From contig NZ_CDOI01000175.1 in assembly GCF_000827555.1 (NCBI RefSeq), forward strand, positions 1 through 36,769: a stretch of 36,769 nt of DNA, given 5' to 3'. Of the stretch, positions 9,343 through 17,095 are shown one piece after another. Below the pieces are notes generated by a model. The model saw nothing but the letters and a program-made list of their open reading frames with translations. It was not told the origin of the DNA and ran no database searches. How positions within the stretch are numbered: the first letter of the stretch is position 1; every line of letters begins with the position of its first letter. This DNA is from Capnocytophaga canis. GTDB taxonomy: Bacteria; Bacteroidota; Bacteroidia; Flavobacteriales; Flavobacteriaceae. The position numbers were made by a program, and so were the translations under genes.

Positions 9343-10219
9343 TTATTTTTTTTTGTAAATATACTATATTTCGAGGTATATTATTATCAACACTTCGTCA
9401 AGAATTAATATGAATCATTGATTTTCATAAAACAAGCACAAAAAACAGATAACTAATTATAAATAAGCACTTTGTCACTAAAAATCAAATAAATTTTCGG
9501 AGTTATCCATAGCCAAAGGTACTATATTTTCTACATTTGAGCAAATGGGGAAGAATCAACTTTTAAAACTTAAATGACTTTCAGGAAAATGCGAATCGGG
9601 ATTCCACCTTATTTTTGAAAAGAATTTGATTTTATGAGTTTTAACGTCAATTTGACACAAAAAAATATTAAAGAAAGGTTTTAGTTTTTGCCTCAAGCTA
9701 TGTATCTAAATCCCACACAATCACTTCCTTTGTTTGAGGAAAACATACGTAAATCACCTTTTTTATTTTTCTTTTTTCCTACAAAAGTCCAAAGTTGGCT
9801 ACACCAAGCCACTTCGTTAGGTTTCATCAATTTATAAAGATTTGTATTTACTTTGTTTTAGTTTGATTTCTTAATTAAAATTCGCCAAAACAGACAGCAC
9901 TTTTTTTAATAATAACATATTCAATTTCAGCAACATGAAAAAATAAATACACTTCTTGCCAAAAGCAAGAGAATTTTGGTAAGGATGTACGAATGTAGGT
10001 CAGAATTATGGTCGCCGATGAATTGGCGTTTGCTGTTTTTACAAAGATATTTTTGTTTTTCGTAGATTTTTTTCCGCTTTTTTTTACTACATTTGTGTGT
10101 TGACAATTGGGATGTGGAATTTAATTGTTATTTGCTTTCAATAAAATCACTACATTTTTCCTTGATTGTCAGTTTTTTATGTCATCATATTTTTAAAAAA
10201 AACACGACCAATTTGTATT
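9343..10219. other. Long AT-rich intergenic region, no recognised gene
   Basis: About 880 bases with no supported gene. A TACATTTG box occurs at 9532-9539 and another at 10088-10095, but neither has a TTG at the right distance. A 45-codon frame at 9700-9837 looks compositional. I see no tRNA, tmRNA, 6S or RNase P signature. It may hold a small RNA or gene remnants. Confidence 0.5.
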
Positions 10220-10399
10220 ATGCCAATCGTTATACTAACCATATGTGTTGTTTTTATCGTATATACATTATTTGGTTTAATCAAGAATGTGCAATTGGAT
10301 AAAAGACAGAAAGTGACTTTTGCTTTTTTGATTTGTGCGTTTCCTCTATTAGGTTCGTTCATCTATGTATATTCAAAAATTTTATTTATTAAGAAGTAA
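10220..10399 (+). CDS. Small PLDc_N-like two-TM membrane protein
   Basis: A 59-residue protein starting MPIVILTICVVF. It has one hydrophobic segment (about 2-20), a charged loop (KNVQLDKRQK) and a second segment containing FPLLGSFIYV. This resembles the N-terminal domain of phospholipase-D-like nucleases (PLDc_N) found as stand-alone small membrane proteins, which share a charged loop followed by PxxGxxxY. The resemblance is by eye and the role is unknown. The frame also opens 18 codons earlier at a TTG, but the ATG at 10220 gives the expected domain length. It has no close neighbours. Confidence 0.5.
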   Translation: MPIVILTICVVFIVYTLFGLIKNVQLDKRQKVTFAFLICAFPLLGSFIYVYSKILFIKK

Positions 10400-10491
10400 A
10401 CCAAAAAAGAAAATGATAGATGCCTTGCTTCCTTATAAAAATTTTGACGCTTGGTAGCTTAATACGCAATTTAGAATTAAAATAAATTACT

Positions 10492-10522
10492 TTTGGTATA
10501 TCAAAAAAAATCATTATCTTTG
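10492..10522 (+). promoter_or_regulatory. Promoter of the azurin gene
   Basis: TTTG at 10492-10495, then 19 bases, then TATCTTTG at 10515-10522; the ATG follows 32 bases later. This is a full match to the Bacteroidota consensus. Confidence 0.8.
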
Positions 10523-10554
10523 TACCTAAATTTTAACGTTAAATTCTATCTCAA

Positions 10555-11079
10555 ATGAAAAAAGTATTATTGGTAGCTCTTATGGGGGCATTGGCAGTTT
10601 CTTGCGGAAACACAGAAACAAAGAAAAAAGAGGAGTCTTCTGTAACTCACAATCACGAGCATGTAGCTCCTGAAACACCTTCAAATTCTACAGCTAAACA
10701 TGTTGAAAATGGGACAATTGTTTTGGAAGGTACGGATCAAATGACGTTCAACCTTTCTGAAATTAAGGCAAAAGCAGGAGAAAAGGTTACATTAACCTTA
10801 AAACACGTTGGTAAAATGCCTGTAACGGTTATGGGACACAATTTTGTATTGCTAAAACAAGGCACTGACGTGGCGGCTTTTGCAGCTGAAGCATTGAAAG
10901 CAAAGGATAGTGACTATGTTCCTGCGGGAAGTGATGCTGTAATTGCACACACAAAAGTAATTGGCGGTGGAGAAGAAACTACTATCACTTTTGACGCTCC
11001 TGAAGCTGGAACGTATGATTTTATCTGCTCGTTCCCTGCTCACGCAGCTATGATGAAAGGTAAATTCATTGTTGAATAA
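10555..11079 (+). CDS. Lipoprotein azurin (blue copper protein)
   Basis: A type I copper electron carrier predicted to be anchored by lipid in the envelope. The 174-residue protein starts with a lipoprotein signal (MKKVLLVALMGALAVSC, lipid-bearing Cys17). A Lys/Glu- and His-rich linker (THNHEHVAPE, about 31-40) precedes the azurin domain (about 50-174). The copper ligands fit the azurin pattern: Gly94-His95 in MGHNFVLL, then Cys158, His163 and Met167 in ICSFPAHAAMMKG, with the Cys+5/Cys+9 spacing of classical azurins. It is likely an electron donor or acceptor for periplasmic oxidases or peroxidases. It has its own promoter and is followed at once by an inverted-repeat element. The gene symbol is left blank because azu is normally used for proteobacterial genes. 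Confidence 0.92.
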   Translation: MKKVLLVALMGALAVSCGNTETKKKEESSVTHNHEHVAPETPSNSTAKHVENGTIVLEGTDQMTFNLSEIKAKAGEKVTLTLKHVGKMPVTVMGHNFVLLKQGTDVAAFAAEALKAKDSDYVPAGSDAVIAHTKVIGGGEETTITFDAPEAGTYDFICSFPAHAAMMKGKFIVE

Positions 11080-11110
11080 TTTACTTATTAAATAACACAC
11101 ATTTAGGGCG

Positions 11111-11312
11111 CTGTCCGAAAAGTAAACAATTGCAAGATTCAGCCATTTGATCTGGCTGACGAGGCAAGGTTTTCTTGTTACATTCAAGATACGTTTATAT
11201 GTTTTTTTAACTTATAAATTCTTCTTTCATGCAAAACAGTAAGGAGTTATTCGTTAAGTGCATATACAGGTATACTGAAAATATCACAACAAGATTATAA
11301 CTTTTCGGACAG
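11111..11312. mobile_element. MITE-like element with 13-bp terminal inverted repeats
   Basis: The ends CTGTCCGAAAAGT (11111-11123) and ACTTTTCGGACAG (11300-11312) are perfect inverted repeats bounding 202 bases with no transposase gene. End sequences of this style occur in insertion sequences. An internal hairpin CAGCCA-N7-TGGCTG lies at 11140-11158. I see no clear target-site duplication outside the ends (left ...TTAGGGCG, right TTTCTTTT), so it may be an old or degenerate non-autonomous copy. A bidirectional terminator or a regulatory fold is less likely because of the wide spacing. Confidence 0.55.
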
Positions 11313-11343
11313 TTTCTTTTATTTGTAAATAACCGATACTATT

Positions 11344-11373
11344 TTGTCAATTTCCAAAAAAAGTGTACTTTTG
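11344..11373 (+). promoter_or_regulatory. Promoter of lipA
   Basis: TTG at 11344-11346, then 19 bases, then TACTTTTG at 11366-11373; the ATG follows 28 bases later. It sits just outside the inverted-repeat element. Confidence 0.75.
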
Positions 11374-11401
11374 GGCATTATTTCCATAAGAGAATAACTT
11401 T

Positions 11402-12286
11402 ATGAGTGCCGAAACAATGACAGTAGAAAACAATGTACTTCCGCCAAAAGGCAAACCGAAATGGATTCGTGTGAAACTTCCCACAGGAAAAAAATATACT
11501 GAACTTCGAGGGTTAGTTGATAAATACAGTCTTAATACCATCTGTACCTCAGGAAGTTGCCCAAACATGGGAGAATGTTGGGGTGAAGGAACGGCTACGT
11601 TTATGATTTTAGGAAATATATGTACACGTTCTTGCGGGTTTTGTGGCGTAAAAACAGGACGTCCTGATTCTTTGGATTGGGAAGAACCAGAAAAAGTGGC
11701 ACGTTCAATCAAATTGATGAACATAACACATGCCGTTATTACCTCCGTGGATAGAGACGATTTGAAAGATATGGGTAGCATCCTATGGGCAGAGACCGTA
11801 AAAGCCATCCGAAGAATGAGTCCAAAAACTACTTTAGAAACCTTAATCCCTGATTTCCAAGGCGTAGAAAAGAATATTGATCGTATCGTAGCCGTAGCTC
11901 CCGAAGTAATTTCACACAACATGGAAACAGTTCGACGATTAACACGTGAGGTACGTATTCAAGCAAAATATGACCGCAGTTTGGAGGTACTTAAATATCT
12001 TAAAAGCAGTGGAGCTCATCGCACAAAATCTGGAATTATGTTGGGATTAGGCGAAACGGAAGAAGAAGTAATCGAAACGTTACACGATTTGAAAGCAGCA
12101 AATGTGGATATAGTTACAATTGGACAATACTTACAACCTTCAAAAAAACATTTACCTGTAAAACAATTTATTACACCTGACCAGTTTGCGAAATTTAAAC
12201 AAATAGGCGAATCATTAGGTTTCCGTCATGTGGAAAGTGGTGCTTTAGTACGCTCTTCGTACAGAGCTCATAAACATGTTTTATAA
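11402..12286 (+). CDS. lipA: Lipoyl synthase (radical SAM)
   Basis: Inserts two sulfurs into octanoyl groups on the E2 and GcvH domains to make lipoate; cytosolic. The 294-residue protein has both iron-sulfur cluster sites. The auxiliary site is [12 protein letters not shown] (Cys48, Cys53, Cys59) and the radical-SAM site is CTRSCGFC (Cys74, Cys78, Cys81). The C-terminal RSSYRAH motif that supplies a serine ligand in this family is also present. Length and motifs are normal. Transcribed from its own promoter and followed by a hairpin terminator; lipB is not adjacent. Confidence 0.97.
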   Translation: MSAETMTVENNVLPPKGKPKWIRVKLPTGKKYTELRGLVDKYSLNTICTSGSCPNMGECWGEGTATFMILGNICTRSCGFCGVKTGRPDSLDWEEPEKVARSIKLMNITHAVITSVDRDDLKDMGSILWAETVKAIRRMSPKTTLETLIPDFQGVEKNIDRIVAVAPEVISHNMETVRRLTREVRIQAKYDRSLEVLKYLKSSGAHRTKSGIMLGLGETEEEVIETLHDLKAANVDIVTIGQYLQPSKKHLPVKQFITPDQFAKFKQIGESLGFRHVESGALVRSSYRAHKHVL

Positions 12287-13025
12287 GAATCATATAATTA
12301 AACTAAGCAGGAAAGAGCTACTGACATCCCTTCAAAAAAATACAAAATACTGTATTTCAAATAATTGAAAAGTTATAAAGAATAGTTTCTTTTTCATCCG
12401 GCTATTCTTTTTACACTTACCACATTAGTTAGAAGAGAGAGTAAGCAATACTGAGGAGTAATTCGTTAGAAATATAATCAATGTTCAAAACAATGGTTTT
12501 AAGAGTGTTTTTTAAACATACTTTTTTATTAAATCTACGGAAGAACACTATGAATAAACGGTATTACACCCTTGATTTTTGTATTTTTAAAAGAACCTCT
12601 TTACAAACTTCTTTTAATCTCAGAACGAAGCTATCTGTATAGAACTAACTTTTCTTTTAAATACGTAAAACAGCTTCTAAGTGATTGATGCATGATAGTT
12701 TCCATTGTCTTGAAAATAGGTAAATGTATTAAGTAAAAAACTGATGCTATAGCAAGTAGCTAAGCGTAACCTGTTATAACAAAAAACTCTGAAATGGCGT
12801 TCGTTTGTTTGAGTCTAATGATACATAAATCGAAAGCGTTGCTCACCATTTCTTGTCTCATTTTTTACAATATGGTTAGATTATATGCTTGACATTTTTT
12901 ATTCGTTTTGGATATAAAACAAGAGTTATAGCGAAACTAATTCCACTACAACCCTTAGTAAGTTCATAACTCACAATATTTTACACAGTTTTTAAACACA
13001 ATTCCACCCATTGCGTGAATTATAA
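12287..13025. other. Long intergenic region between lipA and the ABC operon
   Basis: About 740 bases between two converging genes. Apart from the lipA terminator I see nothing: no frame with recognisable content on either strand, no RNA gene and no clear repeat. It may be decayed DNA. Confidence 0.5.
12377..12412 (+). terminator. Probable rho-independent terminator after lipA
   Basis: AAAGAATAG (12377-12385) pairs with CTATTCTTT (12402-12410) across a 16-base loop and runs into T residues. It lies about 90 bases after the lipA stop. Confidence 0.55.
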
Positions 13026-13724
13026 TCAAGTCTTTATTTGAATAAAATCATTTAAACTTTCGGTAGCCTTGACAGTTGTTTCCGAACTGACAGTAGCTGA
13101 AAAATTATCAATGTCAAGATGTTTGACCATTAAGAACGATTTTCCCGATAATGTAATGTGCATATTTTCAACTTTTGTTGGAGTATCTACTAAGATAGTA
13201 CTTTTCGTACCTTCAATAGTTATATTTTTATAATCTTTTGTTTTTCGTTCTTGTTGTAATGTGATATGAGATTCGTTCATACATATGTCCAACGAAACGT
13301 TTTCTACGGAAGGGTAGGCATCTAGCGTAAAGTTGCTTTTATCTAATGTTAATGACTGTAAATCAGGGGTGTGAACTTGAAAGAAATAAGTGTATTCCAA
13401 GTTTTTTTCTGTTTTTATATTCTCATAAGAAACTATAAGTGTATCCTGATGATGGATAAATTTAGGTCGGGGAGCTGATTTGTCCTGAGGAACGAACGCA
13501 AAGGCAGAATCCGAGGATGCGAATGCTAATTGCATGTTGTGATAACTTCCTACAACTTTCAGATGTTTGAAAGGTAGTAACTTTTCAGGAACATAGTCAT
13601 AAGTGTATTTATTGAATACTTTCGGAGCTTTTTTATTTTCTACATTTTTGAGCAGTGTCAAAAAAACAGGAAATAGCAATAGCGTTACTCCAAGTCCCAT
13701 AAGAATTTTATTACTGGTTTTCAT
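13026..13724 (-). CDS. Membrane-anchored beta-rich protein of unknown function (DUF2807/DUF4097-like fold suspected)
   Basis: A 232-residue protein. It has an N-terminal signal anchor (about 6-24, MGLGVTLLLFPVFLTLL) followed by an extracytoplasmic domain of short, regularly spaced beta-strands: SLTLDKSNFTLDA, NVSLDICMNESHITL, NITIEGTKSTILV, NMHITLSGKSFLMV. Such a strand ladder suggests a right-handed beta-helix like the GIN/DUF2807 family; this is inference. The start codon overlaps the 3' end of the GntR gene by 14 bases, a sign of translational coupling. It is the fourth and last gene of the ABC operon, so it is likely part of the same envelope-related response. Confidence 0.75.
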   Translation of the reverse strand: MKTSNKILMGLGVTLLLFPVFLTLLKNVENKKAPKVFNKYTYDYVPEKLLPFKHLKVVGSYHNMQLAFASSDSAFAFVPQDKSAPRPKFIHHQDTLIVSYENIKTEKNLEYTYFFQVHTPDLQSLTLDKSNFTLDAYPSVENVSLDICMNESHITLQQERKTKDYKNITIEGTKSTILVDTPTKVENMHITLSGKSFLMVKHLDIDNFSATVSSETTVKATESLNDFIQIKT

Positions 13725-14103
13725 CTTGTTTAGTTTTTAATTGTTGTTTAAATACTTGAAATTTAGGTTCTAAATCATTTAGTTCTATTCCCAAAGTGTG
13801 CAATGTGTTGAAAAAAGTAGGTAATTCATTCTCAAGAAAATCCGCTTGTCGGAAGTTTTTAGCTTGTTGCTTTCCTTCTTTTTCAACGAAGTAGCCAATC
13901 CCTCGCTTATCGATGATAATTCCGTTAGTTTTTAGTACTTCGTAACTTCGAGCTACTGTATTGGGGTTTACAGTCAATTGTACTGCTAACTCTCTAACAC
14001 TCGGTATTTTAGTTTCAGGGAGCCATTCATCTAACAGAATTTTCTTGCAGACAAATTCTGCTATTTGTAAATAAATGGCTCGTCCAGTATCTCTAATTTC
14101 CAT
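13711..14103 (-). CDS. GntR-family transcriptional regulator, YtrA subfamily
   Basis: A 130-residue regulator with an N-terminal winged helix-turn-helix (about 8-75): IYLQIAEFV, IPSVRELAVQLTVNPNTVARSYEVLK and the wing GIGYFV. A short helical tail follows, with no large effector domain. This size and the ABC-transporter neighbours define the YtrA group, whose members repress their own transporter operons and respond to cell-wall stress in Bacillus. It lies 3 bases after the permease gene and overlaps the next gene by 14. It probably autoregulates the promoter at 15781-15812; no clear palindrome is visible there. Confidence 0.9.
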   Translation of the reverse strand: MEIRDTGRAIYLQIAEFVCKKILLDEWLPETKIPSVRELAVQLTVNPNTVARSYEVLKTNGIIIDKRGIGYFVEKEGKQQAKNFRQADFLENELPTFFNTLHTLGIELNDLEPKFQVFKQQLKTKQDENQ

Positions 14104-14106
14104 AGG

Positions 14107-14895
14107 CTATCGTATTTCTTTTTCCTTAAATTTAAAATAAGATAATGTGTACAACATAAAAATTCCGATATAGAATAACAGGGTTAATAACAATTTTATA
14201 TTTTCTGAATTTTTGTGAATAGCATAATAGCCCATTCCTTCATCTGCTTCCACCCCCAATACAGTATCAAAAAAAATACTGCCATATTCTCCTAAAATTG
14301 AATTCAAAGCTATCATAAAACAAATCCATAAAAAGAAAGAAAAAGTAGTGAAAAACATGGAAAATTTATTAAAAAACAGTACTCCTGCAAAGAAAATAGA
14401 CTGTGCCATCAGACAAATAACTGTTCCTATTCCAATAAAATGGCTAAATGAAGGTAGTCCAAAATCTTCTGGAGCATACGTATTTACAAAGTTCAATTTA
14501 TCCACTATTTGAGCTGAAATATAATACAAAATTCCATACAGGATTGTGAAAAAGATAAAGAACAAAACACAATAGATAAACCATTTAACCAACCATTTCT
14601 GAGTTGGAGTAGCAGGAATTAACCATTCGTAAATAGCTGATTTTCTTTTCTTAAAATCCCTAAAAGCGATGTAGGGAGAGATGATAGCCCACACAAATAT
14701 TGTGACTATATAGGGCATCAAAAAAGCCTCCGTAGAGAAAAAGAAATATCCTGTATCTACTGAATTTATCCAACTGACATAACAATAGTAGGATATCACA
14801 CCTATACTTATGAGTAATGCTACTATCGTAAAAAATATAAAAAACGTACGTTTCTCCGTCCATTCCTTGCGGAGTAATAGTCCAATTTGTTTCAT
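14107..14895 (-). CDS. ABC-2-type transporter permease
   Basis: A 262-residue integral membrane protein with six predicted spans (about 18-40, 57-78, 104-128, 150-172, 178-200, 238-255). It has a cytoplasmic N-terminus (MKQIGLLLRKEW) typical of ABC-2 exporters and a positively charged loop (RDFKKRKS) after span two. It pairs with the ATPase encoded 9 bases upstream. The substrate is unknown; YtrA-linked transporters have been tied to envelope stress and peptide resistance. Confidence 0.88.
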   Translation of the reverse strand: MKQIGLLLRKEWTEKRTFFIFFTIVALLISIGVISYYCYVSWINSVDTGYFFFSTEAFLMPYIVTIFVWAIISPYIAFRDFKKRKSAIYEWLIPATPTQKWLVKWFIYCVLFFIFFTILYGILYYISAQIVDKLNFVNTYAPEDFGLPSFSHFIGIGTVICLMAQSIFFAGVLFFNKFSMFFTTFSFFLWICFMIALNSILGEYGSIFFDTVLGVEADEGMGYYAIHKNSENIKLLLTLLFYIGIFMLYTLSYFKFKEKEIR

Positions 14896-14904
14896 GGGGT
14901 ATTG

Positions 14905-15741
14905 TTATTTTGAGTTAAACCATTGATTTATTTGTTCAGAATTAGTAGTTACGGCTTTGTAAAGCAATTCCAAATCCACCCGATTTTCGGTATTCTCATG
15001 ATTGGGAAGTACCATTACATTGCCAAAGAAATTGGTTTCAGCATAAAAAGCCTTGCTCAGCTCAGCTTTATTTTCTGAAATTTTAAAATTTAGTTTCTCA
15101 GAAATCGTTCGTACAGATTGATTGAATAATATTTTTTCATTATCCAATACTATCACGCGGTCGATAAGATTTTCTAAATCTTTAGCTTGATGTGTACTGA
15201 TGATAAAATAGCGATCATCATTCATCTGTTCAGCAAGTATTTTTTGAAATTGAGTTTTACCCATAATGTCGAGTCCGTTTGTAGGTTCATCCATCAGTAC
15301 AATAGCAGTATTCGTTGCTAAGGCAAAGCTAATCAGGACTTTTTTGCGCTGTCCAAGGCTCAGTTTATTAATCTGACTTTCTGAGGGAATTTCAAATCTA
15401 TTTAAAAATTCAAGGAATTGTACCGTATCAAACTTTGGATAAAAAGGAGCGATGGTTTTTTCATATTGCCGAATCGAGATATCAGGCAGATATACTTCAT
15501 CGGTAATTAGAAAAATTTCCTGTAGGAATTCCGTCTGTCGCTTCTTAGGTTCAAATCCCAACATCTCCACTTTTCCTTTGTGAGGAAACAATAACCCTGT
15601 GAGGTTGTACAACAACGTGGTTTTCCCGACCCCATTTTTTCCAAATAATCCACAAATTTGTCCTGCTTCAATCTGCAAGTTCAAATTTTGGAATACAACT
15701 TTCTTGTGGAAAGAAAAATCTAAATTTTGAATTCGTATCAT
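14905..15741 (-). CDS. ABC transporter ATP-binding protein
   Basis: A 278-residue nucleotide-binding protein. Walker A is GKNGVGKTT (34-42), the ABC signature is LSLGQRKK (127-134), Walker B is IVLMDEP (147-153) and the H-loop is STHQ (about 183). A C-terminal extension of about 70 residues is seen in export-type ATPases of the YtrB/CcmA group. It is the first gene of the four-gene operon and powers the downstream permease. The start is the ATG at 15741, which is 39 bases from the -7 box. Confidence 0.95.
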   Translation of the reverse strand: MIRIQNLDFSFHKKVVFQNLNLQIEAGQICGLFGKNGVGKTTLLYNLTGLLFPHKGKVEMLGFEPKKRQTEFLQEIFLITDEVYLPDISIRQYEKTIAPFYPKFDTVQFLEFLNRFEIPSESQINKLSLGQRKKVLISFALATNTAIVLMDEPTNGLDIMGKTQFQKILAEQMNDDRYFIISTHQAKDLENLIDRVIVLDNEKILFNQSVRTISEKLNFKISENKAELSKAFYAETNFFGNVMVLPNHENTENRVDLELLYKAVTTNSEQINQWFNSK

Positions 15742-15780
15742 ACATAAACTGATTTAGTGTTCTACTTAACTAATACACTG

Positions 15781-15812
15781 CAAAAGTATATTGAAAAAAT
15801 GAAACCTCCAAA
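15781..15812 (-). promoter_or_regulatory. Promoter of the ABC/GntR operon
   Basis: Minus strand: TTTG (plus-strand CAAA at 15809-15812), 20 bases, TACTTTTG (plus-strand CAAAAGTA at 15781-15788). This is a full consensus match and the probable target of the operon's own GntR protein. Confidence 0.75.
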
Positions 15813-15875
15813 TATTTTGAGATTTATTTTAAAATATTTTCAAAACACCTCACCATTGTACCATTCGACAAATAA

Positions 15876-15906
15876 TTGTTTAATTCATTTAAAATATGTA
15901 TTTTTG
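15876..15906 (+). promoter_or_regulatory. Promoter of trxB
   Basis: TTG at 15876-15878, then 20 bases, then TATTTTTG at 15899-15906; the ATG at 15936 follows 29 bases later. It decides the trxB start, since an in-frame TTG at 15876 would be part of the promoter. Confidence 0.75.
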
Positions 15907-15935
15907 TGGGGTTAACTATAAAAAACAGTAATACA

Positions 15936-16880
15936 ATGGCAAACGTAGAAAAAGTAAAATGCCTAATAATTGGCTCAGGTCCAGCGGGATACACTGCGGC
16001 AATCTATGCCTCACGTGCCAATATGTCTCCTGTTTTATACCAAGGAGAACAACCTGGAGGACAGCTGACCACTACCAATGAAGTTGAAAATTTTCCTGGA
16101 TATCCAAAGGGAATTACAGGTCCTGAAATGATGATTGAACTGCAACAACAAGCAGAGCGTTTTGGTGCTGAAATAAGAAACGGATGGGTGACAAAAGTCG
16201 ATTTTTCGCAAACACCTCATAAAGTTTGGGTAAACGAAACACACGAAATCCACGCTAAAACTGTTATCATCGCTACAGGAGCTTCTGCAAAATATTTAGG
16301 TCTGCCTTCCGAACAACATTACTTAAAGATGGGAGGTGGCGTTTCTGCTTGTGCCGTTTGCGATGGATTTTTTTACCGAAAACAACAGGTTGCTATCGTA
16401 GGAGCTGGAGATTCGGCATGTGAGGAAGCTTTGTATCTATCTAACATATGTGAAAAAGTAACCATGTTAGTGCGTCGTGATGAGTTTCGTGCGTCGAGAA
16501 TCATGAAAGAACGTGTGCTAAAAACGCAAAACATAGAAGTGCTTTTCAATACCGAAACAGAAGAAGTTTTAGGTGATGGTCAGGTAGTTACGGGGATTAA
16601 AGTTCGTAATAATCAAACGAATGAAATCTCTGAAATACCTGTAACAGGATTTTTCGTTGCAATTGGACATAAGCCAAACACCGATGTTTTCAAGGAGTTT
16701 ATCACTTTAGATGAAGTGGGGTACATTAAAAATGTGCCAGGAACTTCTGAAACCAACGTAAAAGGAGTTTTCGTAGCAGGAGATGCCGCTGATAGTCGCT
16801 ATCGTCAAGCTATCACAGCTGCTGGTTCAGGGTGTATGGCAGCTTTAGATGCCGAACGCTACTTAATGACCTTAGAATAA
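15936..16880 (+). CDS. trxB: Thioredoxin reductase
   Basis: An NADPH-dependent FAD flavoenzyme that reduces thioredoxin in the cytosol. The 314-residue protein has the FAD-binding GSGPAGYTAAIYASR (13-27), the redox-active CAVC (Cys139, Cys142), the NADPH-binding GAGDSACEEA (about 157) and the C-terminal FAD motif FVAGDAAD. The order and length are those of low-molecular-weight bacterial TrxB. The ATG at 15936 is preferred to the upstream in-frame TTG at 15876 because of the promoter and because MANVEKVKCLIIGSG matches the usual start. The same strand continues with the DUF4268 gene after 215 bases. Confidence 0.96.
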   Translation: MANVEKVKCLIIGSGPAGYTAAIYASRANMSPVLYQGEQPGGQLTTTNEVENFPGYPKGITGPEMMIELQQQAERFGAEIRNGWVTKVDFSQTPHKVWVNETHEIHAKTVIIATGASAKYLGLPSEQHYLKMGGGVSACAVCDGFFYRKQQVAIVGAGDSACEEALYLSNICEKVTMLVRRDEFRASRIMKERVLKTQNIEVLFNTETEEVLGDGQVVTGIKVRNNQTNEISEIPVTGFFVAIGHKPNTDVFKEFITLDEVGYIKNVPGTSETNVKGVFVAGDAADSRYRQAITAAGSGCMAALDAERYLMTLE

Positions 16881-16998
16881 AAATCTCTTCGGATTATTTT
16901 CCTGAGATATGGATTTACTTCGGTAAGAGAGTGCAAATTAATTCTTTGATACGAAGTAGGTTATGTAAAAAAAAGGCAATACTTAATTGAAATAGAAA

Positions 16999-17054
16999 CT
17001 TTGTCAAATTCTTTTCCGTTTTTCAAAATTGAGAAAAAATTGACAAAGTTTTTT
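16999..17054 (+). terminator. Inverted repeat with T-run, probable terminator or attenuator
   Basis: CTTTGTCAA (16999-17007) pairs with TTGACAAAG (17040-17048), with further partial pairing inward (TTCTTTTC against GAGAAAAAA), and is followed by six T. It lies about 120 bases after trxB and 41 bases before the DUF4268 start. It may end the trxB transcript or attenuate the next gene. Confidence 0.6.
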
Positions 17055-17095
17055 AGTGCTTTAATCAGCCTCACCACAGATTTAAAAACCAACAC

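Larger units (their letters stand above)
11080..11401. other. Intergenic region between azurin and lipA
   Basis: About 320 bases, mostly occupied by the inverted-repeat-bounded element at 11111-11312. The lipA promoter follows at 11344-11373. There is no gene. Confidence 0.7.

Noticed and set aside
9700-9837. 45-codon plus-strand frame (MYLNPTQSLPLFEEN...) with a TACATTTG box at 9532-9539
   Set aside because: No TTG at the right distance, the box is 160 bases away, a Phe run reflects T-rich DNA, and I recognise no family.
10852-11187. 111-codon minus-strand frame overlapping the azurin gene and the inverted-repeat element
   Set aside because: Mostly antisense to azurin. The part inside the element could be a transposase scrap, but nothing recognisable remains.
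11238-12475. Similar short strings around GGAGT-ATTCGTTA near 11240 and 12453
   Set aside because: Match of about 15 of 18 bases in AT-rich DNA is too short to call a repeat family.
12889-12918. TTGACA-N18-TATAAA, an E. coli-like sigma-70 promoter
   Set aside because: Bacteroidota use a different consensus, the site points into an empty region, and AT-rich DNA gives such matches by chance.
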